Below are positions 5,759 to 13,954 of a stretch of DNA of 16,198 nucleotides, one piece after another. Each line of letters starts with the position of its first letter. Position 1 is the first letter of the stretch. Where the stretch lies: assembly GCA_900547565.1 (NCBI GenBank), contig URHI01000031.1, positions 1 to 16,198 on the forward strand. Direction: 5' to 3'. Source of the DNA: an uncultured Eubacteriales bacterium. GTDB lineage: Bacteria; Bacillota; Clostridia; Oscillospirales; CAG-272. The position numbers and the translations under genes were made by a program. Below the pieces are notes generated by a model. That model was not told where the DNA came from, did not search any database, and saw nothing but the letters and a program-made list of their open reading frames with translations.

Positions 5759-7710
5759 TTTCAGGATCAAAAATACGTGAGCGTTTCACGGAGTTGACCA
5801 GGACCAGTGTTGTGATATTTGCATTCCGCACAGCCGCAGCTTGGTTGTACTTTAATCTGATACACGGAATTTTCGGGAGATTTTTCACAAGCTATTCCAA
5901 GACAGAGCAATGCCTTGATGACAGCCTTACCGGTTCGATCATCGGTGCTCACCCCGGTAAACGGACGCTTATGCGCCGCTTGCGGCGTCGGGTCGCACTG
6001 GCGTTTGAAAACAGCCTGATTTTGGAACGGCTCAGCAATGCCTGCGGACAAATGCTCAGCGCCAGTATGCGTACGTACAGCACAATTACTGTTGCGTTTG
6101 GACTTTATACCGTGCTGGCGGCGGTTCTGCGGCACGTGATCATGAGAACGCCGGTCGATTATTCAAACCTGATTGTGGGAGCGATCGTTGCTATATCGTC
6201 CTTTCCACTTTTGTTTGTCAGAACCCCATTAGGTCAGCTGTTGCTTGATTCGCCGCTGACACGTACGATATTTATTCGTTTGCTGCGCATACCGGAGGAT
6301 AAGTTTTATCCGAGGTATTCCTCGGACACTCCGCGATACGGTCTGGCACTTGTCTGTGGAATGATCTTGGGGGGGCTCACGTATGTGGTAAGTCCGCTCA
6401 AAATAATCATAGTCGTTACACTTGCCATATTGACATGTGTGGTTCTGAATCTGCCGGAGGTAGGAATCATGTTGTTGATGGCAATATTTCCGTTTCTTTC
6501 GGTGTTTCCGCACCCTACGGCACTGTTGGCATGCGGGGTGATTTTGGTTTGTATAAGCTATGTTATCAAGTACCTGCGCGGTAAACGGACGCTTAGGTTC
6601 GGGCTTATCAGTGTGTTCGTCTCACTGTTTGGCTTTGTTATACTGCTCGGGGGCATTTTCACAACAGGAGGTGTACAGTCGTTTAAATCCGCATTGATAT
6701 ATTTTATATTGATCCAGTCATTTAATCTGATTGTCAATTTGCTTCGTACCCCGGACGACTGCCGTCATGCGCTGATGGTGATAACGGTGTCAGGCGTGTT
6801 TGCTGGCGTTTATGGAGTCGTTCAATATCTTCTGGGCGCCGCCTCCTCCGGATGGATTGACACCGAGATGTTTTCATATATTGAGGGGCGGGCAACATCA
6901 TTTTTTGACAACCCAAACGTGCTTGGCTGTTACCTTATCATGCTCATTCCCCTGATAAACGTGCTGTTGCTTTATCTAAAGGGCTGGAAATCAAAAATGC
7001 TGTCGCTGGTTTCGCTTTCAGTGACGTTACTGTGTCTTATCTGGACATGGTCACGCGGAGCGTGGCTTGGAGCAATAGTCGGTATAGTTATATTTTATTT
7101 GATCCTGAGCTACCGGACGTTGGCGGTGCTTCTTGCAGGCGGGCTTTGTATGCCGATTGCAGGAATAATGGTTAAGGGTGATGTTGTCAGCCGGTTTTTG
7201 AGTATCGGCAATATGAACGATTCCTCCACATATTACCGTGTGTATACCTGGAAGGGGGTTTCAAGAATGTTGAGCGATGTTTGGTTTTCAGGTATAGGTG
7301 TCGGACCTGCGGCATTTGAGCAGATATACCCGTTGTATGCCTATGCAGGTATCGAGGTTACGCCGCACGCTCACAATTTAGCAATGGAAGTGCTCACTGA
7401 GCTCGGAATTTCCGGATTTGTGATGCTTGCAATAGTGATAGTGCTGTTTGCTCAGAATTGCTTCACATTTATCAGAAATACGACGGGGCAGCAGCGTATG
7501 ACGGTGGCGGCAGGGCTTTGCGGAATCATCTCTGCGCTGGTCATGGGGCTGGCGGATAATATCTGGTACAATTACCGTGTGTTTTTCGCATTTTGGTCAC
7601 TTATTGCCTTGACAGTCGCATATATTAACGCTCACCGGTCAAACGGAAACTTTGTTCATGGCAGCATGTCACCTGACGCGGCAGAAATCAGCATGAATAT
7701 AATGGAATGA
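5755..7710 (+). CDS. O-antigen-ligase (Wzy_C/WaaL) family polytopic membrane protein
   Basis: A 651-residue protein with about a dozen membrane helices after a roughly 100-residue N-terminal region. Family signatures are DNPNVLG at 385-391, WSRGAW at 432-437, and the large loop with HAHN at 538-541 followed by MEVLTELGISGF. This family moves undecaprenyl-linked glycans onto acceptors (ligases) or polymerises repeat units. A Gram-positive role in wall or capsule glycan is likely, but no glycosyltransferases are nearby. The start is a TTG at 5755, 7 bases after GGAGG and overlapping the trmD stop (TTGA); TTG at 5752 is an alternative. Translation is thus probably coupled to trmD. Confidence 0.85.
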   Translation: MISGSKIRERFTELTRTSVVIFAFRTAAAWLYFNLIHGIFGRFFTSYSKTEQCLDDSLTGSIIGAHPGKRTLMRRLRRRVALAFENSLILERLSNACGQMLSASMRTYSTITVAFGLYTVLAAVLRHVIMRTPVDYSNLIVGAIVAISSFPLLFVRTPLGQLLLDSPLTRTIFIRLLRIPEDKFYPRYSSDTPRYGLALVCGMILGGLTYVVSPLKIIIVVTLAILTCVVLNLPEVGIMLLMAIFPFLSVFPHPTALLACGVILVCISYVIKYLRGKRTLRFGLISVFVSLFGFVILLGGIFTTGGVQSFKSALIYFILIQSFNLIVNLLRTPDDCRHALMVITVSGVFAGVYGVVQYLLGAASSGWIDTEMFSYIEGRATSFFDNPNVLGCYLIMLIPLINVLLLYLKGWKSKMLSLVSLSVTLLCLIWTWSRGAWLGAIVGIVIFYLILSYRTLAVLLAGGLCMPIAGIMVKGDVVSRFLSIGNMNDSSTYYRVYTWKGVSRMLSDVWFSGIGVGPAAFEQIYPLYAYAGIEVTPHAHNLAMEVLTELGISGFVMLAIVIVLFAQNCFTFIRNTTGQQRMTVAAGLCGIISALVMGLADNIWYNYRVFFAFWSLIALTVAYINAHRSNGNFVHGSMSPDAAEISMNIME

Positions 7711-7729
7711 AAATAGAGGTGCAGGTTTT

Positions 7730-8257
7730 ATGAAATATTTCAGAGGTACCGAAAGAGCAGAATCACGTGTTCGGCGCATTAATGTTGTCGATGTGGCGCT
7801 GATTGCAATATTGTTATGTCTTATACTTGTGGCGGTGGAGTATTTCACCTCGTTTTCACTGTTCAATTTCGGAGGTTCCACACGGACTGTTGAATATACA
7901 CTTGAGTTTGAAAATGTAGATCAGAATATGGCGTACAGTGTGAATACCGGCAGCTACGCGCTTGGTGTTTCGGGATATCGCAGTATCGGAGAGATTCGCT
8001 CGGTGAATGTTTCACCGACGGTGAGGTATGTATACAGCCCGACTACGGGCGGTATGGTCGGGTGTGAATTGCCGGACGGTGCTGACAATAAGGCTCCGGT
8101 AACACTGCGTGTCACATTGCGCGCAGAGGCAACTTACAGAGCCGGCGACGGATTTTCGGTCAACGGCAACCGTATTTCCATCGGTGACAGCTTAAACGTC
8201 AGCTTCGACGGATATTCCGGAACAGGCCGATGCGTATCAATTTACAGCGTTAACTAA
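7730..8257 (+). CDS. DUF4330-like membrane-anchored protein (first paralogue)
   Basis: The 175-residue protein has a basic N-terminus (RVRRIN), one membrane helix at about 19-39 and an outside domain of about 130 residues rich in beta-strands (VEYTLEFENVD, VTLRVTLRAEATY, GNRISIGDSLNVSF). The RINVVDVALI lead-in and C-terminal strands resemble DUF4330 proteins, whose function is unknown. It follows the O-antigen-ligase-family gene by 19 bases, has AGAGGT upstream of the ATG, and is followed 12 bases later by a paralogue. It may be an accessory subunit of the glycan ligase or polymerase; that is inference from position only. Confidence 0.75.
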   Translation: MKYFRGTERAESRVRRINVVDVALIAILLCLILVAVEYFTSFSLFNFGGSTRTVEYTLEFENVDQNMAYSVNTGSYALGVSGYRSIGEIRSVNVSPTVRYVYSPTTGGMVGCELPDGADNKAPVTLRVTLRAEATYRAGDGFSVNGNRISIGDSLNVSFDGYSGTGRCVSIYSVN

Positions 8258-8269
8258 GGAGGCCGTATC

Positions 8270-8824
8270 ATGAACGAACAACCTAAAACCTCAAAGAAAA
8301 ACATACGCTTCAACTGGCTGGATGCTGCGATAATACTGCTTATAGTGTTGTGTATAGTCGGTATTTGCTTCCGATATACCATTATGGATAAGCTGGGTAT
8401 GGGTAATGAGCTGTCATCGTTCCGTATTGTGTTTACGGTTTCGGGCGTTGACAGTACACTGCCGAATTTTCTGGTCAAGGGCAATACTCTTTATTTTCCC
8501 AGCGGAGAGGTCGCGGGAGAATTGTCGGGCGTTTTTGAGTTTTCATCGATGAGTCCGACACAGGCGGGTAGCTCAACTCTGGTGGTTTCTCCCGCATCTG
8601 TTTATGTAGATGACGGTAACGGCGGGGTAGTGCTTGCCACATATCCGAAGGGAACAAAAATAGATGCTACCGGTGCCTTTGAGTGTCGCGGAAGCTATAG
8701 CGCAGAAGGATATTTCAGTATTGAGGGGCGCCAGATCGTTTCGGTCGGGCAACAGATAACATTGCATACAGATACCGTAACTTTGCATATCACTATAACC
8801 GAAATCCGGCCGATAAGTAAGTAA
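8270..8824 (+). CDS. DUF4330-like membrane-anchored protein (second paralogue)
   Basis: The 184-residue protein repeats the plan of the preceding one: basic N-terminus, RFNWLDAAIILLIVLCIVG (helix about 17-36), then an outside beta-rich domain ending YFSIEGRQIVSVGQQITLH. The two C-termini align (GDGFSVNGNRISIGD against AEGYFSIEGRQIVSVG), suggesting old tandem duplication with strong divergence. AAGGAGG at 8256-8262 overlaps the upstream stop codon and lies 7 bases from the ATG. The function is unknown. It is the last gene of the run starting at rimM. Confidence 0.72.
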   Translation: MNEQPKTSKKNIRFNWLDAAIILLIVLCIVGICFRYTIMDKLGMGNELSSFRIVFTVSGVDSTLPNFLVKGNTLYFPSGEVAGELSGVFEFSSMSPTQAGSSTLVVSPASVYVDDGNGGVVLATYPKGTKIDATGAFECRGSYSAEGYFSIEGRQIVSVGQQITLHTDTVTLHITITEIRPISK

Positions 8825-8833
8825 TTATATATA

Positions 8834-8855
8834 TTATGTGTGAAATGGCACATAA
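8834..8855 (+). other. Weak hairpin after the second DUF4330-like gene
   Basis: TTATGTG (8834-8840) pairs with CACATAA (8849-8855) around an 8-base loop, 10 bases after the stop codon. No T-run follows, so it is not a classical intrinsic terminator; it may mark the transcript end or be incidental. Confidence 0.35.
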
Positions 8856-8906
8856 CACAATGCCGGTATGAACAAAAATTCATGAAAAAGCACAACCAAA
8901 TAGCTA

Positions 8907-8935
8907 TTGATTTTGAGTTCGGTTTTTGATATACT
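8907..8935 (+). promoter_or_regulatory. Extended -10 promoter for ptsH
   Basis: TTGATT (8907-8912), 17 bases, TATACT (8930-8935), with TG one base before the -10 (TGATATACT). The start near 8942 leaves a leader of about 47 nt with AGGAGA 11 bases before the ATG at 8989. Confidence 0.7.
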
Positions 8936-8988
8936 ATTACTAATGGTCGTCAGTCTATTTTTAGTTGAAATAGGAGAGAAATCAGGCA

Positions 8989-9252
8989 ATGGTATCACGC
9001 GAAGTAAAAATTACAAACGCAATCGGCCTTCATGCAAGACCCGCTACTTTTTTTGTTCAAAAGGCAAATTGCTATCGCTCGGCAATAAAGGTGGAAAAGG
9101 ACGACAGAAGTGTCAGCGCCAAGAGCCTGCTGGGGGTGCTGTCTTTGGGAATTGCCAAGGGTATGACAATAACTCTTTGCGCTGATGGTCCCGATGAAAA
9201 TGACGCTCTTGAAGGGCTGGTAACACTTATTGATTCGGGCTTTTGCGAATAA
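8989..9252 (+). CDS. ptsH: Phosphocarrier protein HPr
   Basis: The 87-residue protein matches HPr throughout. His15 in GLHARPAT is the residue phosphorylated by enzyme I for sugar uptake. Ser46 in SAKSLLGVLSLGI is the site used by HPr kinase/phosphorylase in Firmicutes for carbon catabolite control with CcpA. Presence of His15 rules out the Crh paralogue, which has another residue there. It has its own promoter and is not next to ptsI, so it is a stand-alone ptsH as in many Clostridia. uvrC follows after 87 bases containing a strong hairpin. Confidence 0.95.
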   Translation: MVSREVKITNAIGLHARPATFFVQKANCYRSAIKVEKDDRSVSAKSLLGVLSLGIAKGMTITLCADGPDENDALEGLVTLIDSGFCE

Positions 9253-9273
9253 CAATCTTAATAGTATGAGTGT

Positions 9274-9317
9274 AAGCGATCCTTGCGGCCCATTGAATAC
9301 GGCTGTGGGGGTCGCTT
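9274..9317 (+). other. 17-bp RNA hairpin between ptsH and uvrC
   Basis: Arms 9274-9290 and 9301-9317 pair without interruption: 12 Watson-Crick and 5 G-U pairs, with a 10-base loop (CATTGAATAC). The G-U pairs favour a structure in plus-strand RNA. Only TTT follows the stem, so it would be a poor intrinsic terminator. The loop octamer CATTGAAT recurs at 9320-9327, and CCCATT (9289-9294) can pair with AATGGG (9325-9330), which overlaps the presumed uvrC Shine-Dalgarno. It may attenuate uvrC expression, stabilise ptsH mRNA or act as a terminator. Confidence 0.7.
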
Positions 9318-9339
9318 TGCATTGAATGGGGGTGGCATC

Positions 9340-11187
9340 TTGCCTCAGGAGAACGAGCGCCGTGAATACCTGCTTCAAAAGGCAAACGCGCTTCCGCTGA
9401 CACCTGGTGTTTATATTATGCGCGACCGGCAGGGACGGGTCATATATGTCGGGAAATCACGCAAGCTGAAAAACCGGGTATCACAATATTTTCAGAGCGG
9501 AGCAAAAAATATTAAAACCCAGCGCATGACCTCGCAGGTATGGGAGTTTGAAACAATACTGTGCGATACCGAGATCGAAGCGCTGACGCTTGAAAACAAC
9601 TTTATAAAGCAATATGCTCCAAAATATAACATACGGCTTAAGGATGCCAAATCGTATCCGTATATCAAGATCACGTCGGAGGAGTACCCGAGGCTGGTAT
9701 GTACGCGGCAACGTATTGACGACAAGGCGCGCTATTTCGGGCCTTATTCGGGTACGTCTACCGTGTATTCCGTCATAAATACAGTCAATCATACGCTGGG
9801 ACTTCCGTCCTGCCGCAGAGCTTTTCCACGTGATATCGGACGTGAGCGCCCCTGCCTGTATTATCAGATGGGCAAGTGCCGCGGCGTCTGTACAGGGCGT
9901 GTGACTCAAGAGGAATATGCTGCACAGATAAAGAATGCTACCGACATACTGTCCGGTAATACTGCTGCTGTTAAGCGGACATTGCAGGCCCGCATGACAA
10001 AACTTGCCGAAGACGAAAGATTTGAGGAGGCAGCAGTACTGCGCGACACAATATCCGCGCTTGACCGTTTGCGTGAAAAGCAGAAGGTTGTCGGTGCACC
10101 GGGTGAGGATCAGGATATAATTGCGTTTTACGACGGTGATGCGGCCTCCTGTGTGTCAATCTTCTGTATACGTGACGGAGTGCTGGTGGACCGTCGGTGT
10201 CATATATTTTCGTCGGGTGAGATCGCAGATGCTGAGGGAATGGCCGCATTTGTATGCGAACAGTATAAGCTGTGTGAGTATGTGCCGCCGAGAGTGCTTT
10301 TGTCGTTCGACCTGGAAGACGGGGAACGCCACGCACTGGAGGCCTATCTGAGCAGTATTGCGGGACACCGTGTACAGGTTCGTGTACCGGAACGCGGTGA
10401 GAACCGTAAGCTTTGTCAGTTGGCCGTTTCTAATGCTGCAGAACGTGTGAGAGAGTATACAGATGGCATCGGACGGGAGCAAGGCGCGCTGACACGGCTT
10501 GCCGCGCTGTGCGGACTTGAGGTATACCCCGAGCGCATAGAGGCATACGATATTTCAAACTATGGCAGTGAATATATGAAGGCCGGAATGGTGGTATGTG
10601 TAGACGGTAAAATGAAAAAGTCTGATTATCGCAGCTTCAATATAAAAACCGTTGACGGTACCGATGACTATTCTGCTATGCGTGAGGCGCTCAGCCGCCG
10701 GCTTGCGCACCTTGGCGATGAGTCCGGTTCATTTTCCAACCGCCCGGATCTGATACTGCTTGACGGCGGGCGCGGTCATGTGGCAGTCATACGTGAACTG
10801 CTGTCAGAGCTTGGGCTGGATGACATACCTCTTTTGGGCATGGTCAAGGACGATTTTCACAAAACTCGTGCGCTTACCAACGGCGAAGATGAAATAAATA
10901 TTGCACGCGAACGCGATGTGTTCACATTTATTTACAAGCTGCAGGAGGAGGTGCACCGCTACACCTTCGGGCAAACAGAAGCAGCCAAACGCAAAAGTGT
11001 AAGGACTTCGTCACTGACCGTAATACACGGTATCGGTCCTAAAAAAGCATGTGCACTGCTGACACATTTCGGTGGATTGGCACAGCTGAAAAGTGCTGAT
11101 AGACGTGATATAGAGGCGGTTAAGGGAATAAGCGCATCCGACGCAGCCGCAGTGTGGGGACATTTTCACGGCAATGAGCAAAAATGA
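9340..11187 (+). CDS. uvrC: Excinuclease ABC subunit UvrC
   Basis: UvrC makes both incisions beside a lesion handed over by UvrA/UvrB. From the chosen start it has 615 residues. The GIY-YIG nuclease occupies about 20-98 (GVYIMRD, VIYVGK, and Glu85 in LENNFIK). Four cysteines (158, 172, 180, 184) match the iron-sulphur ligands of bacterial UvrC. A UVR motif lies near 213-247, the RNase H-like nuclease includes Asp404 in AYDISNYG, Asp475 in LLDGGRGH and His539 in EVHRY, and two helix-hairpin-helix motifs end the protein. No ATG exists in the plausible start region; TTG at 9340 follows GGGGGTGG, TTG at 9322 is an alternative, and the TTG at 9283 is inside the hairpin. Confidence 0.93.
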   Translation: MPQENERREYLLQKANALPLTPGVYIMRDRQGRVIYVGKSRKLKNRVSQYFQSGAKNIKTQRMTSQVWEFETILCDTEIEALTLENNFIKQYAPKYNIRLKDAKSYPYIKITSEEYPRLVCTRQRIDDKARYFGPYSGTSTVYSVINTVNHTLGLPSCRRAFPRDIGRERPCLYYQMGKCRGVCTGRVTQEEYAAQIKNATDILSGNTAAVKRTLQARMTKLAEDERFEEAAVLRDTISALDRLREKQKVVGAPGEDQDIIAFYDGDAASCVSIFCIRDGVLVDRRCHIFSSGEIADAEGMAAFVCEQYKLCEYVPPRVLLSFDLEDGERHALEAYLSSIAGHRVQVRVPERGENRKLCQLAVSNAAERVREYTDGIGREQGALTRLAALCGLEVYPERIEAYDISNYGSEYMKAGMVVCVDGKMKKSDYRSFNIKTVDGTDDYSAMREALSRRLAHLGDESGSFSNRPDLILLDGGRGHVAVIRELLSELGLDDIPLLGMVKDDFHKTRALTNGEDEINIARERDVFTFIYKLQEEVHRYTFGQTEAAKRKSVRTSSLTVIHGIGPKKACALLTHFGGLAQLKSADRRDIEAVKGISASDAAAVWGHFHGNEQK

Positions 11188-11205
11188 TATATTTGGCGCA
11201 AATGC

Positions 11206-11234
11206 TTGAAAATACTTTTGATTTGTGATACAAT
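11206..11234 (+). promoter_or_regulatory. Extended -10 promoter for rsmD-coaD
   Basis: TTGAAA (11206-11211), 17 bases, TACAAT (11229-11234) preceded by TG (TGATACAAT). The leader of about 85 nt ends with GGAGG (11317-11321) just before the ATG at 11326. Confidence 0.7.
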
Positions 11235-11325
11235 ACAATGTGTATCTGCCTTGATATCCCGTTTTTATGTAGCGGAACATCAATGCTTTTTATAGCCCGA
11301 GGTCTTATTTTTAAATGGAGGCGTT

Positions 11326-11886
11326 ATGAGAATAATAACCGGTCGTGCCAGAGGTACAAAGCTGTTTTCACTTGAAGGGGATGCGACTCGTCCTACGTCC
11401 GACCGTACCAAGGAAGCCATATTTTCCATGATACAGTTTATGGTAGAGGGGCGGGAGGTACTGGATCTGTTCGGCGGTTCAGGACAGCTGGGACTGGAAG
11501 CTGTAAGCCGCGGAGCGGCACACGCGGTTATCTGCGATAACTCTCCGGCTGCATGTGATGTCATACGGCGCAACATCATCAAAACGCACAGTGAAAATGA
11601 TGTCACACTGATGCAGGCAGATTTCCGTCAGGCACTGGACAGAGTCTGCGGAAGGAGATTTGATATAGTTTTTCTTGATCCGCCATACAACAAAGGGCTG
11701 GTGTCCGCTGCACTCGGCGAGCTTTATTGTAAAGGCCTGCTCAAGCCCACATCAATTGTGGTGTGCGAATCGGGCGGGGAGGATATACTTGAATCGGTCA
11801 TAGACGAGTATGAGGTAATCAAAAGTTCTCGCTACGGCATTGCCACCGTAACATTATTGAAGCCGATTATGACCACAAAACAATAA
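11326..11886 (+). CDS. rsmD: 16S rRNA (guanine-966-N2)-methyltransferase RsmD
   Basis: The 186-residue protein begins MRIITGRARGTKL and has the TRPTSDRTKEAIFSM segment (21-35) of RsmD. The SAM-binding motif is LDLFGGSGQLGLEA at 46-59; the catalytic DPPY is at 119-122. RsmD methylates G966 of 16S rRNA in assembled 30S particles. It is followed 24 bases later by coaD, a very common pairing in bacteria. Confidence 0.93.
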   Translation: MRIITGRARGTKLFSLEGDATRPTSDRTKEAIFSMIQFMVEGREVLDLFGGSGQLGLEAVSRGAAHAVICDNSPAACDVIRRNIIKTHSENDVTLMQADFRQALDRVCGRRFDIVFLDPPYNKGLVSAALGELYCKGLLKPTSIVVCESGGEDILESVIDEYEVIKSSRYGIATVTLLKPIMTTKQ

Positions 11887-11910
11887 ATTCTGAAAGGAAT
11901 GTATAGCATA

Positions 11911-12393
11911 ATGAGAAATTGCGTTGTACCCGGTAGCTTTGATCCGTTCACTCTGGGGCATCTTGACATAGTGCGTCGTGCATCAGTGCTGTTTGACAGG
12001 GTGTATGTTGCTGTTATGATAAATTCGTCCAAGCAAGGATTTTTTGATTTTGCAGCGCGTAAAAAGATCGCGGAGGTATCCTGCTCCGGTATTCCGAATG
12101 TAGAGGTTATTACGGCAGAGGGCGTGCTGTGTGATTTGTGTAGGTCTCTCGGGGCCTGCGCGATCGTCAAGGGTATACGAAATGCTGCTGATTACGTTTA
12201 CGAATGTGAGCTTGCCGATATAAACCGCCACCTCGACACGGACATTGAAACAGTGTGGCTGGCATCACGTACGGAGCTTGCGTATATAAGCTCAACATGC
12301 GTACGTGAGTTTATCAAATATAACAAACCGCTTTACGGTGTAGTTCATCCGGACGCGGCAAAATTGATATACGGCATGTCCGGCCAAACATAA
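11911..12393 (+). CDS. coaD: Phosphopantetheine adenylyltransferase
   Basis: CoaD joins ATP and 4'-phosphopantetheine to make dephospho-CoA, the penultimate step of CoA synthesis. The 160 residues match the family length. The nucleotidyltransferase motif is GSFDPFTLGH (8-17), and the second ATP-binding motif is ISSTCVRE near residue 126. A frame starting at 11899 adds four residues, but that ATG touches the AAAGGA ribosome site, so 11911 is preferred even though its spacing is rather long (12 bases). Confidence 0.94.
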   Translation: MRNCVVPGSFDPFTLGHLDIVRRASVLFDRVYVAVMINSSKQGFFDFAARKKIAEVSCSGIPNVEVITAEGVLCDLCRSLGACAIVKGIRNAADYVYECELADINRHLDTDIETVWLASRTELAYISSTCVREFIKYNKPLYGVVHPDAAKLIYGMSGQT

Positions 12394-12395
12394 TA
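12366..12395 (+). promoter_or_regulatory. Possible sigma-E promoter for spoIVA (weak)
   Basis: GATATAC (12366-12372) and CATAATAC (12388-12395), 15 bases apart, loosely resemble sigma-E elements. spoIVA is a sigma-E gene in Bacillus subtilis, and no sigma-A consensus is visible just upstream. The match is partial and overlaps the end of coaD. Confidence 0.25.
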
Positions 12396-12420
12396 CAAGC
12401 GTTGTTCTAAAACGCCGGAG

Positions 12421-12455
12421 CCTCCCATATATTTAACTGACAAATATATGGGAGG
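12421..12455 (+). other. 14-bp perfect hairpin containing the spoIVA Shine-Dalgarno
   Basis: CCTCCCATATATTT (12421-12434) pairs perfectly with 12442-12455 around a 7-base loop (AACTGAC). The 3' arm ends in GGGAGG, the only good ribosome site for spoIVA, 7 bases from the ATG at 12463. AGTTTTT follows the stem, so it could also terminate coaD transcription. If present in spoIVA mRNA it would hide the ribosome site. Confidence 0.8.
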
Positions 12456-12462
12456 AGTTTTT

Positions 12463-13941
12463 ATGTCTGAACATTCCATTTATCAGGATATCGCCCTTCG
12501 CACCGGTGGCGATATCTACATCGGCGTCGTGGGGCCGGTGAGAACGGGTAAATCCACATTTATCAAGCGCTTCATGGAGGCGCTTGTGCTGCCCAACATA
12601 GCCGCGGGATATGTCCGTGACCGTGCACGTGACGAAATGCCGCAGAGCGCCGCCGGTAAGACGGTCATGACGACCGAGCCTAAATTTATCCCCGACGAGG
12701 CTGTGCCTATCATAATTGATGACTGCGCCTCGTTGCGTGTGAAAATGATCGACTGTGTTGGTTACATTGTTCCCGACGCGCTGGGAACCATTGAAAACGG
12801 CCAGCCCCGCATGGTTCACACGCCGTGGCAGGAGCAGCCGATGCCGTTTGTTGAGGCGGCTGAAACCGGCACGCATAAGGTGATAACCGAGCACAGCACG
12901 ATCGGTATGCTCGTTACTACCGACGGTACAATAGGGGAGATTGGCCGTGAGAGCTATGTTGAAGCTGAACAGCGCGTGGTGAACGAACTGAAAGCACTCG
13001 GCAAGCCGTTTGCGATCATACTAAATTCGGCAAATCCTTCGGCGGAAGGGTCAGTTGCTTTGGCGTATGAGCTGGAGGCAAAGTATGGCGTTCCTGTTGC
13101 ACTGGTCAACTGTCTCGAGCTTGATGCTGAGGACATACGCCACATACTTGAACTTGTATTGCACGAATTTCCGGTTACAGAGGTTAGGATCAAGCTGCCC
13201 GACTGGATGGGGGCTTTGGAGCCCGGTCACCGGCTGCGCCAGTCGATAAACGACAGCATACGTGCCTGTGCGGGACGTGTCAGCCGTACCGGTGATATAC
13301 GTGACGCATTCGGCGCATTGTCAGATAATGAGTATATAGCTTCGTCGCAGGTTACGGACATCGACCTCGGTACTGGGTGTGCGTCCGTATCGGTCAAACT
13401 GAAGGACGGACTGTATTACAGCGTTATAAGCGAACTTACCGGTTTCGATATCAAAGGTGAACAGGAGCTTATATGCCTGCTTCGCGAGCTGTCGGGACTG
13501 AAGAGCAGCTACGCGCGTGTGGCTGAGGCTATGAAGGATGCCGAGGAGCGCGGATACGGTATCGTTATGCCGGATATCTCCGAGCTACATCTTGAGCAGC
13601 CTGAGATCGTCAAGCAAGCGGGGGGATACGGTGTGCGTCTGCGTGCCTCTGCACAGTCGGTTCATCTCATCCGGGCAAATATCGAAACAGAGATCAGTCC
13701 GATCGTCGGAACGGAACAGCAGTCGGAGGATCTGGTTAAGTACATGCTTGAGGAATTTTCCGAGTCGCCGGAGCGTATATGGGAATCCAACATGTTCGGT
13801 AAGTCGCTTTATGAACTGGTCAACGAAGGACTGCATACCAAGCTTGAGCATATGCCGGAGGAGTCACGTGCCAAACTTTCCGAAACGCTGGAACGCATAA
13901 TCAATGAAGGAAGCAACGGACTTATATGTATAATTTTATGA
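12463..13941 (+). CDS. spoIVA: Stage IV sporulation protein A (spore-coat morphogenetic ATPase)
   Basis: The 492 residues equal the length of the B. subtilis protein as I recall it. SpoIVA is made in the mother cell and polymerises on the forespore surface using ATP, forming the base of the coat. The opening IYQDIALRTGGDIYIGVVG and the Walker A GPVRTGKST (24-32, Lys30) fit SpoIVA, as does the conserved YVRDRARDEMPQSAAGKTVM region. The C-terminus is complete (NEGSNGLICIIL). An in-frame ATG at 12448 lies within the hairpin and is not preferred. The gene shows that the host belongs to a spore-forming lineage. Confidence 0.96.
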   Translation: MSEHSIYQDIALRTGGDIYIGVVGPVRTGKSTFIKRFMEALVLPNIAAGYVRDRARDEMPQSAAGKTVMTTEPKFIPDEAVPIIIDDCASLRVKMIDCVGYIVPDALGTIENGQPRMVHTPWQEQPMPFVEAAETGTHKVITEHSTIGMLVTTDGTIGEIGRESYVEAEQRVVNELKALGKPFAIILNSANPSAEGSVALAYELEAKYGVPVALVNCLELDAEDIRHILELVLHEFPVTEVRIKLPDWMGALEPGHRLRQSINDSIRACAGRVSRTGDIRDAFGALSDNEYIASSQVTDIDLGTGCASVSVKLKDGLYYSVISELTGFDIKGEQELICLLRELSGLKSSYARVAEAMKDAEERGYGIVMPDISELHLEQPEIVKQAGGYGVRLRASAQSVHLIRANIETEISPIVGTEQQSEDLVKYMLEEFSESPERIWESNMFGKSLYELVNEGLHTKLEHMPEESRAKLSETLERIINEGSNGLICIIL

Positions 13942-13954
13942 CGAAACATTAGTA

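Noticed and set aside
8907..9185. Plus-strand open frame of 92 codons overlapping the HPr gene
   Set aside because: It overlaps ptsH in another phase and covers its promoter; HPr is unambiguous.
9274..9317. The ptsH-uvrC hairpin as a plain intrinsic terminator
   Set aside because: Only three T residues follow the stem and there is no recognised promoter for uvrC after it, so simple termination would leave uvrC unexpressed; kept as a regulatory candidate instead.
9283..9339. N-terminal extension of UvrC from a TTG at 9283
   Set aside because: That codon lies inside the 5' arm of the hairpin, has no ribosome site, and the encoded residues do not look like a UvrC N-terminus.
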